In this document: positions 1 to 8,305 of the stretch, piece by piece
Layout: each line of letters starts with the position of its first letter
Position numbering within the stretch: position 1 is the first letter of the stretch
Assembly (NCBI RefSeq): GCF_007989085.1
Contig: NZ_BJVJ01000033.1
Location: 1 to 64,000 of the forward strand
Direction: 5' to 3'
Source of the DNA: Pseudonocardia sulfidoxydans NBRC 16205
Lineage (GTDB): Bacteria > Actinomycetota > Actinomycetes > Mycobacteriales > Pseudonocardiaceae
Length of the DNA: 64,000 nucleotides
Made by a program: the position numbers and the translations under genes
Notes under the pieces: generated by a model
Databases searched by the model: none
What the model saw: only the letters and a program-made list of their open reading frames with translations
Told to the model about the DNA's origin: nothing

Positions 1-1734
1 GGTGTCGAGCCGGGCCAGCTCGGTCGCGGCCCGGTCGGCGCCCGCCGCGGCGTCGGCGGCGGCGGCGCGGGCCCGGTCGAGGTCGGCGTCGGCGGCCGCC
101 ACGGCGGCGTCGGCCGCGGCGAGGGCCGTCCCGTCGGCGGCGGGCGGCAGGGTCGTGACGGTCTGCTCGCACACCGGGCACGCGTCGCCGACGTGCAGTG
201 CCGGTCGCAGCGCGCCCGCACGGTCGGCGTGGGCGGCCGCGTCGCGGGTCGCACGGGCCGCGTCGACAGCGTCGCGGGCGGCGTCGAGGGCCGTCGCCGC
301 CGAGGCACGGGCCGCAACGGCGGACTCGTGCCGTGCGGCCAGGTCGGGCCGCCGGACGAGCGCGGCATCGAGGGCGGTGTGGTCGGCCAGCGCCTTGTCG
401 AGCGCGGCGCGGGCGGGTGCCCCGGCCCGGGCCTCGCGCGCCGCGGCGTCGGCGGCCTCGGCCTCCTCCAGCGCCTTCGCGGCGGCGGCCAGGTCGTCGT
501 CGGCGGCGCGGCGGCGGCCGTCGAGGCGGTCGAGCCCGTCGGGGACGCGCAGCGCGGCGAGCTGGGACCGCTCCGAGTCGAGGCGGGCCAGCTCGCGGTC
601 GGCCCCGTCCAGGCGCGCGGCGGCGCTGTCGCGGGCGGCCCGCGCCGTCTCCAGCACGGCGGCGGCGTCGGCGGCGGCCCGTGCGGCGTCCTTCTCCTCG
701 GCGGCCGCGGCGTCGTGCGCGGCGGCCGCACCGGGCCTGGCGTCGCGGGCGGCGGCGAGCTCGGCATGGTCGCGGCGGGCCTGCTCGAGCGGACCGCGGG
801 CCGGCGCGGCGTCGCGGGCCGTGCGGGCGTCCGCATCGGCGGCGACGGCGTCGGCCACCACGCGCGCCGCCGCGGCGGACGCCTCGGCCGCCGACTTCCG
901 GCGCGCATCGACGTCCGCGGCCCCCACCGGGACGGAGATCGCGGCCAGCACCACGCGTTCGCGCTCGGTCGTGGCCACCGCGGCCTCGGCCGCCACGACC
1001 GCGGCCGCCGCCTCGCCCAGCCGCTCGGCGGCGTCGGTGACCCGGTCGGCCAGCGCGCCCAGCGCGTCGACGCGGGCGGTCGCACCGGCCACGGCGTCGG
1101 CGGTCGCGTCGTCGTAGGCACCGAGCTGGCCCGCGAGCACGTCGGCCCGCTCCCCCGCGGCCGCCGCCTCCCGGTTGGCCTCCCGCGCGATGGCCTCGTA
1201 GACGTCGAGACCCAGCAGCCGGACGAGCATCTTCTGCCGATCGGCCGGCCTGGCGTGCAGGAACTCCGCAAACGCGCCCTGCGGCAGCACCACGCACTGG
1301 CAGAACTGGTCGAACGGCAGCCCCAGCAGGCGCTCGACCTCCGGGGTCACCCCCGAGTCGGCGGCCAGGACGCGGCTGTCGCCGTCGAGCTCCGCCGGAT
1401 CGGCGAGCAGCTCCAGCCGGGCGCTGCGCACCGTCACCTTGTCCTGCGCCGACCGCCGCAGCTCCCGCGCCGCGACGTAGCGCTCGCCCCCGACGTCGAA
1501 CACCAGCCGCACGACCCCGCGCGACACGTGCGGCGCCAGGCCCAGCCGGACGGCGCGCCGGTCGTCCCAGCGCGGCACCGAGCCGTAGAGCGCGAAGCAC
1601 AGCGCGTCGACGACAGTCGACTTCCCGGCGCCGGTCGGGCCGACGAGCGCGAAGTAGTCGGCACCCGTGAAGTCGACGACGGCGGGCTCCCGGAAGGCGG
1701 CGAACCCGTTCAGCTCCAGCCGGACCGGCCTCAT
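1..1734 (-). CDS. sbcC: SbcC, Rad50-like ATPase subunit of SbcCD nuclease (3' truncated by window edge)
   Basis: SbcC is the SMC/Rad50-type ATPase that partners the SbcD nuclease in processing DNA hairpins and broken ends. The N-terminus carries the P-loop GPTGAGKSTVVDALCF near residues 32-47 and the conserved FDQFCQCVVLPQGAFAEFL segment before a long Ala/Arg/Glu/Asp-rich stretch typical of the coiled-coil arm. The reading frame is open to the window edge, so the C-terminal Walker B half is not visible. The ATG at 1734 overlaps the sbcD stop in an ATGA, showing translational coupling with sbcD. No frameshift was seen. Identification as SbcC is secure from the P-loop, the SbcC-specific segment and the sbcD neighbour. 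Confidence 0.93.
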   Translation of the reverse strand, partial: MRPVRLELNGFAAFREPAVVDFTGADYFALVGPTGAGKSTVVDALCFALYGSVPRWDDRRAVRLGLAPHVSRGVVRLVFDVGGERYVAARELRRSAQDKVTVRSARLELLADPAELDGDSRVLAADSGVTPEVERLLGLPFDQFCQCVVLPQGAFAEFLHARPADRQKMLVRLLGLDVYEAIAREANREAAAAGERADVLAGQLGAYDDATADAVAGATARVDALGALADRVTDAAERLGEAAAAVVAAEAAVATTERERVVLAAISVPVGAADVDARRKSAAEASAAAARVVADAVAADADARTARDAAPARGPLEQARRDHAELAAARDARPGAAAAHDAAAAEEKDAARAAADAAAVLETARAARDSAAARLDGADRELARLDSERSQLAALRVPDGLDRLDGRRRAADDDLAAAAKALEEAEAADAAAREARAGAPARAALDKALADHTALDAALVRRPDLAARHESAVAARASAATALDAARDAVDAARATRDAAAHADRAGALRPALHVGDACPVCEQTVTTLPPAADGTALAAADAAVAAADADLDRARAAAADAAAGADRAATELARLDT

Positions 1735-2903
1735 CCCGCACCCCCGGCGTCGGCGCTGGTGACCTTGTCGTGCAGGCGCGCGAACAGCGCGTCGAGCCGC
1801 GGATCGGCCACCGCGCGGTCGCGGCAGTACTCCCCGAACAGCTCCGACGGGTTCCGGTCGGTCCCCCCGCCCTCCGGCCGCGACGCCGTGACCTGCGCGG
1901 CGAACTCCGGGTCGATCCGCACCTCCAGTGCGTTGGGCAGCAGCGCCGTGACGTCCTCGCGCAGGCCCGCCCGGGCCGGCTCCCGGACCGTGACGCGCAG
2001 GTAGTCCTCGCCCACCGCGTCGCGCAGCGCCGCCAGCTCGTCGACGGTGCCGGTGACCGTGCGCAGCCCCCGGCCCGACGTGATCGGGATGTCGGTGACC
2101 CGGGCCGGCGTCGTCGCCGTGGCCTCCACCAGGCACACGACGCTCGTGTTGGCCTGCTCCCCGAAGTCGACCGCCAGCGGCGACCCCGAGTAGTGCACCG
2201 GCGCGGGTGCGGCCAGCTTCTGCCGACGGTGGAGGTGCCCGAGGGCGACGTAGTGCGTGTCGGCCGGGAAGATCGCCGCCGGGACGGCGTACTCGAAGAT
2301 CGACTGCGCCATCCGCTCACCCCCGCCGAACTCGCCGCCCAGCACCGTGAGGTGCGCCGCGACGAGGTTGACCGAGTCGGTGGCGAACCCGTCGGTCAAC
2401 GACCCGACGATGCCGCGCAGCTGCTGGTCGTAGTCGGCGTTGTGCTCGGCCGGCAGTTTGGCCACCAGCTCCGCCGCCCGGACCGCGTAGCGCTGCGACA
2501 GGAACGGCAGCGCCGCGATGTTCGCCTTCTCCCCGCCGCGCGTCACCATCTCGACGACGCCGCCGTGCTCCTTGGTGCGCACCGTGCCGACGATCGTCAC
2601 CCCCGCCGCGGCCGCGAACTGCCGGTAGGCGTCGAGGGTGGCGCCGTGGTCGTGGTTGCCGCCGATGACGACGACCTTCGCCCCCGTCCCGGCCAGCGCC
2701 GTCAGCGCCTGGACGACGAGCTGCTGCGCCGCGGCGTTGGGGGCCGCGGTGTCGTAGAGGTCGCCCGCCACGACGACCAGGTCGACCTCCTGCTCGCGGG
2801 CCACGCCGATGATCTCGCCCAGCACCGCCCGCTGCTCGTCGAGCCGGCTGTGCCCCTTCAACGTCTTGCCGACGTGCCAGTCGGCGGTGTGCAGGATTCG
2901 CAT
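1731..2903 (-). CDS. sbcD: SbcD, Mre11-like exonuclease subunit
   Basis: This is the metallophosphoesterase nuclease subunit of SbcCD, 390 aa, close to the family length. It starts MRILHTADWHVGKT, with the metal ligands Asp8 and His10. The further phosphoesterase motifs VVAGDLYD, GGNHDHG and VALGHLHRRQ follow in order. The start at 2903 is the first codon giving the canonical N-terminus; the open frame extends further upstream but that part is Arg/Pro-rich and not family-like. It sits downstream of vapC, 137 nt away, on the same strand and overlaps sbcC by four bases. It probably acts with SbcC in double-strand-break and palindrome processing. Confidence 0.95.
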   Translation of the reverse strand: MRILHTADWHVGKTLKGHSRLDEQRAVLGEIIGVAREQEVDLVVVAGDLYDTAAPNAAAQQLVVQALTALAGTGAKVVVIGGNHDHGATLDAYRQFAAAAGVTIVGTVRTKEHGGVVEMVTRGGEKANIAALPFLSQRYAVRAAELVAKLPAEHNADYDQQLRGIVGSLTDGFATDSVNLVAAHLTVLGGEFGGGERMAQSIFEYAVPAAIFPADTHYVALGHLHRRQKLAAPAPVHYSGSPLAVDFGEQANTSVVCLVEATATTPARVTDIPITSGRGLRTVTGTVDELAALRDAVGEDYLRVTVREPARAGLREDVTALLPNALEVRIDPEFAAQVTASRPEGGGTDRNPSELFGEYCRDRAVADPRLDALFARLHDKVTSADAGGAG

Positions 2904-3040
2904 CGCCGGGAACGGTATTCGCCACCCCCGACAAGATCGCCGCCGGGCGGACCCCGCGCGGCCGTCGAGGCGGTTCCCGGGTCCGGCGCCGCGTCCGTTC
3001 GAGGACCACGGCGCGGGCGGCGGCGGGCGGGGTCTGCCAG

Positions 3041-3463
3041 CTACCGGATGAGGTGGATCGGTACGCCGAACGCCTCGACGTCGTCGACGCGGGTCCACGC
3101 CGCGTCGGCGGTCAGTGCGGGCAGGTCGAGCCGCGCGGCGAGAGCGAGACAGCAGCGGTCGCCCAGCGACAGGCCCGCCTCGCGCCCGCGTTCCCAGAAG
3201 TCGGCTGCGGTCGCAGCGTCGTCGAGGGTGAACGGCTCGACGATCACGCCGAGGACCTGGACCCGGCGCAGGGTGCGGGCGGCGTCGATGCCGTGCTGGG
3301 CCAGTTTCTGCCACACCTCCGACCAGTTCACCGCGCTCACCGCCGCGCCGGCCATGGTGGGCCCGACGATGTCGGCGCCCGGCTCGTCACGCAGCCACGC
3401 CAGCAATGCCGACGCGTCCAGGACCACCCGACCTGCCGTCCCGGCGGGGGGAAGCTCGGTCAC
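3041..3463 (-). CDS. vapC: PIN-domain toxin, VapC-type ribonuclease
   Basis: A 140-aa PIN-domain protein. VapC toxins are Mg-dependent endoribonucleases that cleave tRNA or rRNA. The acidic residues expected for a PIN active site are visible: Asp16 in VVLDASALLAWL, Glu49 in SAVNWSEV, Asp102 in LSLGDRCCLALA and Asp120 in ALTADAAW. The ATG at 3463 overlaps the stop of the upstream AbrB-type gene by four bases, the usual coupling of antitoxin and toxin. All catalytic positions are present, so the toxin looks intact. The specific RNA target cannot be read from sequence. Confidence 0.9.
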   Translation of the reverse strand: MTELPPAGTAGRVVLDASALLAWLRDEPGADIVGPTMAGAAVSAVNWSEVWQKLAQHGIDAARTLRRVQVLGVIVEPFTLDDAATAADFWERGREAGLSLGDRCCLALAARLDLPALTADAAWTRVDDVEAFGVPIHLIR

Positions 3464-3867
3464 CGGACTTCGTCCTCGGCTTCGTCCGCCGGCGTGTTCT
3501 CGGGGTCGCCGTCGACGTCCCCGACCTCCCCGACGTCCCCGACCTCCCCAACGTCACCGACGTCCCCGACGTCACCGACGTCCCCGACGTCACCGGCGGC
3601 CTCGGCCCTGGCCGCAGCGCGACGCTCGGTCGCGAGCTCGTCGACCACCGACCCGACGCCCTCCCAGTCCCGGGCGATGTCGCGGCGGACTCGTGCGGCC
3701 AGCCGAGCGCGGGTCTCGATCACGACGCGGCCGTCTTCGACGTGGACGACCACGGAGTCGCCGGGCTCGATCCCTGCGGCCCGACGCACCTGCGCCGGGA
3801 TCGTCACCCGGCCCTGGTTGTTGACCGCAACCTCGGCATGCGGGCTCATGTCGTCAGGGTGTGTCAC
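3460..3867 (-). CDS. vapB: AbrB/SpoVT-type antitoxin (VapB-like) with acidic repeat tail
   Basis: 135 aa from a GTG at 3867; an internal ATG at 3849 is an alternative start. Residues about 12-50 form a SpoVT/AbrB swapped-hairpin DNA-binding domain (VNNQGRVTIPAQVRRAAGI and GDSVVVHVEDGRVVIE). The following basic helix and C-terminus would neutralise the VapC partner. Between them lies a run of nine GDV/GEV tripeptides, giving an acidic low-complexity linker that I do not know from ordinary VapB proteins. The gene overlaps vapC and probably autoregulates through the short inverted repeats just upstream. Confidence 0.85.
   Translation of the reverse strand: MTHPDDMSPHAEVAVNNQGRVTIPAQVRRAAGIEPGDSVVVHVEDGRVVIETRARLAARVRRDIARDWEGVGSVVDELATERRAAARAEAAGDVGDVGDVGDVGDVGEVGDVGEVGDVDGDPENTPADEAEDEVR
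3514..3594. repeat. 9-bp minisatellite inside vapB
   Basis: Nine consecutive 9-bp units of the type gacgtcccc or gacgtcacc, with a few substitutions (cct for cgt, aac for gac). They are exactly in frame and encode the GDV/GEV run in the antitoxin. Unit length divisible by three means copy-number change would lengthen or shorten the linker without breaking the gene. Confidence 0.9.
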
Positions 3868-3876
3868 ATCGTCAGT

Positions 3877-3887
3877 GTGTCAGACAC
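3877..3887. promoter_or_regulatory. Possible operator of the vapBC-like pair
   Basis: The 11-nt perfect palindrome GTGTCAGACAC lies 10 nt upstream of the antitoxin GTG. Further TGTCA/TGACA half sites lie on both sides (3863-3867 and 3897-3901). AbrB-type antitoxins commonly bind such repeats to autoregulate, so this is a plausible operator. The assignment is inference from position and symmetry only. Confidence 0.35.
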
Positions 3888-4013
3888 CGGGTCGTCGTGA
3901 CATGGCTCGGTGTGTCGCCACCGGTTGTGCGCGACCGCAACGCCGGGCGACAGCGCGTCCGTGGGGTGGCCGCTCTAGCGGAACCGACACCACGTCGAGC
4001 TCAGCGGGGTCTG

Positions 4014-4415
4014 TCAGGGAGCGGTTGCCGCGGCAGCGAACGTCGCGAGGGCGCGGGCCAGGGCCTCGACGGCGGTCGCCGACTCCGTGAGGTCGTGGCG
4101 CGCGGCGATCCAGGAGGGCTCGTTCCAGCCGAGCCACACCTGACCGGCCTCGTCCTCCCAGCCCAGCGCCGTGAGCGGGAGGTCGATGCCCGCGGTCTGG
4201 CGCTCCTGCATCAGCGGCGTGCCGCCCTCGGGGCGGCCGAAGAGCAGCACCGTCGTCGGACGCAGGTCCATGCCGACCTTCGCCGCGGCGGCGGCGTGGT
4301 CGATCCGCGCGAGCACGGCGAGCCCGGCCTTCTCGACGGCGGCGGCGAGCCGGTCGACCGTCTCGGCGACGGTGTGCGGAGACGTGACGGCGGTGAGCCC
4401 GTCGATCTCGGTCAT
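4014..4415 (-). CDS. DUF302 domain protein
   Basis: A 133-aa protein starting MTEIDGLTAV. The pattern of a paired-helix start (TVAETVDRLAAAVEKAGL), then VLARIDHAAAAAKVGMDLRP, TTVLLFGRPEGGTPLMQ and a DLPLTALGWED segment is that of DUF302 proteins, a small alpha/beta family of unknown biochemical function. The start at 4415 lies 17 nt after the herA-like stop, so the two are probably cotranscribed. No signal peptide or membrane segment is visible. Function is not known. Confidence 0.8.
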   Translation of the reverse strand: MTEIDGLTAVTSPHTVAETVDRLAAAVEKAGLAVLARIDHAAAAAKVGMDLRPTTVLLFGRPEGGTPLMQERQTAGIDLPLTALGWEDEAGQVWLGWNEPSWIAARHDLTESATAVEALARALATFAAAATAP

Positions 4416-4432
4416 GGCTGCTCCGGTGAGGC

Positions 4433-6181
4433 TCAGAAGGGGGGCGGGTCGTCGCTGCCGGGGAGGCCGGCGAAGGGGTCGCGGGGGCGGCCGCCGTTGC
4501 TGCCCGACCCTCCCGGCGGGGCGGCGACGGGCGCGGCGCACTCGGACTCGCGCGTCGCCCAGGCCGGGAAGGGGAACTCGACGGCGATCGGCACCGGGAT
4601 CTCGGGCTGGGAGACGAACATCGTGCCGGGTTTGGCGAGGACGGCGCGGGCGCGCTGGGTGGGCGGCAGGAAGCCGTACTCGGGGCGGCCGGCCTCGGCC
4701 GGGTCGAGCCGTCCGACGATCTTCACCGACGAGTTGGAGACGATCCGCCGCTCCACCTCGCTGGCCGTCTGCTGCGCGCCGACGAGGATGATCCCGAGCG
4801 ATCGGCCGCGTTCGGCGATGTCGAGCAGGACCTCCTTGATGGGGCTCGACCCTTCGCGGGGGGCGTACTTGTTGAGCTCGTCGATCATGGTGAACAGCAG
4901 CCCGCCGGGGCCGGCCTGTTCCTTGCGGGCGGTCTCGGCGGCCAGCACCACACCGACGACGAAGCGTTGGGCACGTTCGGGCAGGTTGTGCAGGTCGATG
5001 ACCGTGAGCTGGCTGTGCTCGGTGGTGACGCGGCGCGCGTTGGTGTCGGCGAGGTCGCCGCGGACGATGCCGCGCAACGGTTTCAGGCTCGACCGCAGCC
5101 GCCGCAGGAAGGCGTTGACGGTGCCGACGCCGGTGACGGGCCCGGCCCAGTCGCGGCGGGAGTCCTCGTCGGTGAGCCGGTCGGAGACGAACTCGACGAG
5201 GTCGTCGTAGGTGCGCAGGACCTGGCCCTCGATCATGACCGAGCCGGAGTCGCCGACGGCGGACACCTCACGCCTGAGCCGGGACGCGACCTGGTGGATG
5301 ACCATCGTGTACTGGTTGCGCTCGTCCTCGGCGTCGGCGAAGACGTAGGGCAGCAGTTCGCGGGCGCAGAACTCGCCGAGGGTCCACCAGAACGCGGCGA
5401 TGCCGTGGGTGCGGCCGACGACGTGGGGCCGGCCGGACGGGTCGTCGGGCATGGGTGGGGCGAAGAACCCGACGGAGCCGAAGGGGGCGGCGGTGAGGCC
5501 GAGGCGGGCGTAGTCGGCGCGCAGGTCGTCGTCGAGGCGGAGGTTGGGCCGGTCGAGGAAGAGCAGGTCCTCGCCCTTGACGCTGAACACGAGCGCCTTG
5601 GAGTTGAGCGCGCGCCGCCCGAGGGCCCCGCCGGTGAACAGCGAGTACAGCAGGAACAGCGCGAAGCTGGTCTTGGTGGCGACGCCGGAGATGCCGGAGA
5701 TGGAGACGTGGCCGCCGCGGGTGCCGTCGAGGAACTCGAGGTTGACGTAGACGGGTTCGCCGTCGCGCCCGACGCCGGCGGCGACCTGGTGTTCCATCCG
5801 GTCGAAGTAGAGGGCGCGGGCGCGTTCGTCGCCGGTGGCGCGGCGGACGAGCTCACCGGGGCGCGGCGGCACGTAGAACTCGGGCTCGACCCGCGTGGTC
5901 ATGACCTCGGCGATCTCCTGCACCTGCGCGGGCAGGACGCCGTCGGCGATGAGGAACACGTCGGAGCCGAAGGAGGCGCCTTCGTGGCGGGCGCGGACCT
6001 CGGTGACGACCCCGCTGGTGACGACCGTCCCGACGCCGGGGACGTCGCGTTCGGTGGCCACGACGTCGTCGAGCTGCAGGTAGGCACCGGGCGCGAGGGC
6101 GACGGCGAACTCGAGCGGTGTGGAGTCCTCGGTGCCGACGACACGGCCTACGGTCGACTCGCCCACGGGTTCCTCGGCCAC
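4433..6181 (-). CDS. HerA-like ATP-binding protein (HAS-barrel plus P-loop ATPase)
   Basis: A 582-aa protein built like HerA/DUF87 hexameric DNA translocases: an N-terminal beta-barrel region (about 8-100) followed by an ATPase core. The P-loop is SGISGVATKT near residues 162-171, an atypical Walker A with Ala before Thr-Lys-Thr. Walker B is GLLFTMIDELNKYAP, followed by RSLGIILVGAQQTASEVE with the sensor region. HerA pumps DNA and in archaea works with NurA and Mre11-Rad50. Here sbcD and sbcC lie 1.5 kb further on in the same direction, supporting a role in end resection or DNA processing. No NurA gene is seen in the window. Confidence 0.82.
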   Translation of the reverse strand: MAEEPVGESTVGRVVGTEDSTPLEFAVALAPGAYLQLDDVVATERDVPGVGTVVTSGVVTEVRARHEGASFGSDVFLIADGVLPAQVQEIAEVMTTRVEPEFYVPPRPGELVRRATGDERARALYFDRMEHQVAAGVGRDGEPVYVNLEFLDGTRGGHVSISGISGVATKTSFALFLLYSLFTGGALGRRALNSKALVFSVKGEDLLFLDRPNLRLDDDLRADYARLGLTAAPFGSVGFFAPPMPDDPSGRPHVVGRTHGIAAFWWTLGEFCARELLPYVFADAEDERNQYTMVIHQVASRLRREVSAVGDSGSVMIEGQVLRTYDDLVEFVSDRLTDEDSRRDWAGPVTGVGTVNAFLRRLRSSLKPLRGIVRGDLADTNARRVTTEHSQLTVIDLHNLPERAQRFVVGVVLAAETARKEQAGPGGLLFTMIDELNKYAPREGSSPIKEVLLDIAERGRSLGIILVGAQQTASEVERRIVSNSSVKIVGRLDPAEAGRPEYGFLPPTQRARAVLAKPGTMFVSQPEIPVPIAVEFPFPAWATRESECAAPVAAPPGGSGSNGGRPRDPFAGLPGSDDPPPF

Positions 6182-6270
6182 GGTCCTCCCACGATTTCAG
6201 CGACCCGGGATGCGGGTCCGCACGACCCTATCGACGGCCTACGACAATCCTGCGAACCGCCTGCGGAACC

Positions 6271-6756
6271 TCAGCGGCGCAGGGCGATGCGTGCCCACGT
6301 GGCGGCCAGCACCACGATCGCGACGAGGGCCAGGACCAGGCCGAACTCCGGGCCGAGCCCACCCTGCGGCACCGAGATCTGGCGTGACCAGACGGCCCAG
6401 ACGCCGGTGATCGTCGAGATGCCGCAGCCGGCGGCGCACACCCAGGCGAGCGCCCAGATCCGCGTCGCGAGGGCGACCCCCGAGGCGGCGACGCCGAAGA
6501 TCAGCGCGGCGAAGGTGAACAGCCGCGGGAGGATGCCGTAGCCGGCGCCCTCGCCGACGAGCAGGTCCCAGCCGCGTTCGTCGCCGATCCAGGGCAGCAG
6601 GAACGCTGCGATGAGCACGAGGACCGCGACGGCGACGACCATCGCCGTGGCCCCCGGGTCGATGCGGCGTTCCACGCGGCGCGCGACGTCGCGCAGCTCG
6701 CGGTCGAGCTCGGAGAGCCCCTCGGTCATGCCGTTCTCCTCACGCTCGTCGGCCAT
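6271..6756 (-). CDS. Small tetra-spanning membrane protein downstream of miaB (Rv2732c-like position)
   Basis: 161 aa from the ATG at 6756, whose first base is shared with the miaB stop (TGATG arrangement). ATG codons at 6771 and 6729 are alternative starts. A charged N-terminal amphipathic segment (LDRELRDVARRVERRI) precedes about four hydrophobic helices: VVAVAVLVLIAAFLLPW, LFTFAALIFGVAASGVAL, ALAWVCAAGCG and FGLVLALVAIVVLAAT. In mycobacteria a conserved membrane protein (Rv2732c) occupies the same place after miaB, so this is probably its counterpart. Function unknown. Confidence 0.8.
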   Translation of the reverse strand: MADEREENGMTEGLSELDRELRDVARRVERRIDPGATAMVVAVAVLVLIAAFLLPWIGDERGWDLLVGEGAGYGILPRLFTFAALIFGVAASGVALATRIWALAWVCAAGCGISTITGVWAVWSRQISVPQGGLGPEFGLVLALVAIVVLAATWARIALRR

Positions 6757-8222
6757 CAGTTCCCGTCGCATCCTGCGGCCGCCGGCACCGGGGCGGGCGC
6801 GCCGAAGCCGGGCAGGCCGAGACCCGTCGGGGCGCCGCCGGGACGGGTGCCGGCCTCGAACGCGTCGCCCGCGCGGGTGCGCCGGTGCGAGAGCAGCCCG
6901 TCGTCGGCGACGAGGTGGTGCGGGGCGCCGTAACCGATGGTCACGGTGACGACGTCGCCCGGGCGGACCGGGGCGTCGCCGGGGGCGAAGTGTACGAGCC
7001 GCCCGTCACGGGCCCGGCCGGACATCCGGCGGGTCTCGGCGTCCTTGCGGCCCTCGCCGGTGGACACGAGCACCTCGACCTCGCGGCCCTCGACGGCCCG
7101 GTTCTGTTCCCAGGAGATCCGTTCCTGCAGCTCGACCAGGCGCATGTAGCGCTCCTGGACGACCTTCTTGGGCAGCTGGTCGGGCAGCGTGGCGGCGGGG
7201 GTCCCGGGGCGCTGCGAGTACTGGAAGGTGAAGGCCTGGGCGAACCGGGCGCGCTCGACGACGTCGAGGGTCGCCTGGAAGTCCTCCTCGGTCTCGCCCG
7301 GGAATCCGACGATGATGTCGGTGCTGATGGCGGCGTCGGGGATGGACGCGCGCACCTCGTCGATGATGGAGAGGAACCGCGAGGACCGGTAGGAGCGGCG
7401 CATCTCGCGCAGGACGCGGTCGGAGCCGGACTGCAGCGGCATGTGCAGCTGCGGGCACACGTTGGGCGTCTCGGCCATCGCGGCGATGACGTCGGAGGAG
7501 AACTCGCGCGGGTGCGGCGAGGTGAACCGGACGCGTTCGAGGCCGTCGACGTCGCCACAGGCGCGCAACAGCTTCGAGAACGCCTCGCGGTCGCCGAACT
7601 CGACGCCGTAGGCGTTGACGTTCTGGCCCAGCAGGGTCACCTCGAGCACGCCGTCGGCGGCCAGGGCGGAGACCTCGGCGAGGACGTCGCCGGGGCGGCG
7701 GTCGCGTTCCTTGCCGCGCAACGACGGCACGATGCAGAACGTGCAGGTGTTGTTGCAGCCCACCGAGATCGACACCCAGCCGGCGTAGGCGGACTCGCGG
7801 CGCGCCGGGAGCGTCGACGGGAAGACCTCGAGGGACTCGCGGATCTCGACCTCGGCGCGCTCGTTGTGCCGCGCCCGCTCCAGCAGGGTGGGCAGGGCGC
7901 CGACGTTGTGGGTGCCGAACACCACGTCGACCCACGGCGCCTTGGCGACGATCGTGTCGCGGTCCTTCTGCGCCAGGCAGCCGCCGACGGCGATCTGCAT
8001 GCCGGGCTTCGCGGCCTTGCGCGGCGCGAGGTGGCCGAGGTTGCCGTAGAGCTTGTTGTCGGCGTTCTCGCGGACGGCGCAGGTGTTGAACACGACGACG
8101 TCGGCCTCGTCGGACTCGTCGGCGCGCACGTACCCGGCCGACTCCAGCAGACCCGCCATCCGCTCGGAGTCGTGCACGTTCATCTGGCACCCGTAGGTGC
8201 GAATGGTGTAGCTGCGGGTCAC
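6756..8222 (-). CDS. miaB: MiaB, tRNA-2-methylthio-N6-isopentenyladenosine synthase
   Basis: A radical-SAM methylthiotransferase that adds the 2-methylthio group to isopentenyl-A37 of tRNA. It starts [15 protein letters not shown] from a GTG at 8222 and gives 488 aa, the normal length. The N-terminal domain supplies the first Fe-S cysteines ([22 protein letters not shown]). The radical-SAM motif CNNTCTFC follows, then the [12 protein letters not shown] and MPLQSGSD segments. A TRAM-like domain closes the protein. The open frame continues upstream of 8222, but only the GTG gives the canonical N-terminus. It is divergent from the TAXI lipoprotein gene. Confidence 0.96.
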   Translation of the reverse strand: MTRSYTIRTYGCQMNVHDSERMAGLLESAGYVRADESDEADVVVFNTCAVRENADNKLYGNLGHLAPRKAAKPGMQIAVGGCLAQKDRDTIVAKAPWVDVVFGTHNVGALPTLLERARHNERAEVEIRESLEVFPSTLPARRESAYAGWVSISVGCNNTCTFCIVPSLRGKERDRRPGDVLAEVSALAADGVLEVTLLGQNVNAYGVEFGDREAFSKLLRACGDVDGLERVRFTSPHPREFSSDVIAAMAETPNVCPQLHMPLQSGSDRVLREMRRSYRSSRFLSIIDEVRASIPDAAISTDIIVGFPGETEEDFQATLDVVERARFAQAFTFQYSQRPGTPAATLPDQLPKKVVQERYMRLVELQERISWEQNRAVEGREVEVLVSTGEGRKDAETRRMSGRARDGRLVHFAPGDAPVRPGDVVTVTIGYGAPHHLVADDGLLSHRRTRAGDAFEAGTRPGGAPTGLGLPGFGAPAPVPAAAGCDGN

Positions 8223-8305
8223 GGCCCGAGGGTATGCCGTCCGCGGCGGACGCGGCGCACCGGCAGGGGTCGACCCGCGGCACCGGGTCGGGAGAGGATG
8301 CGCCG

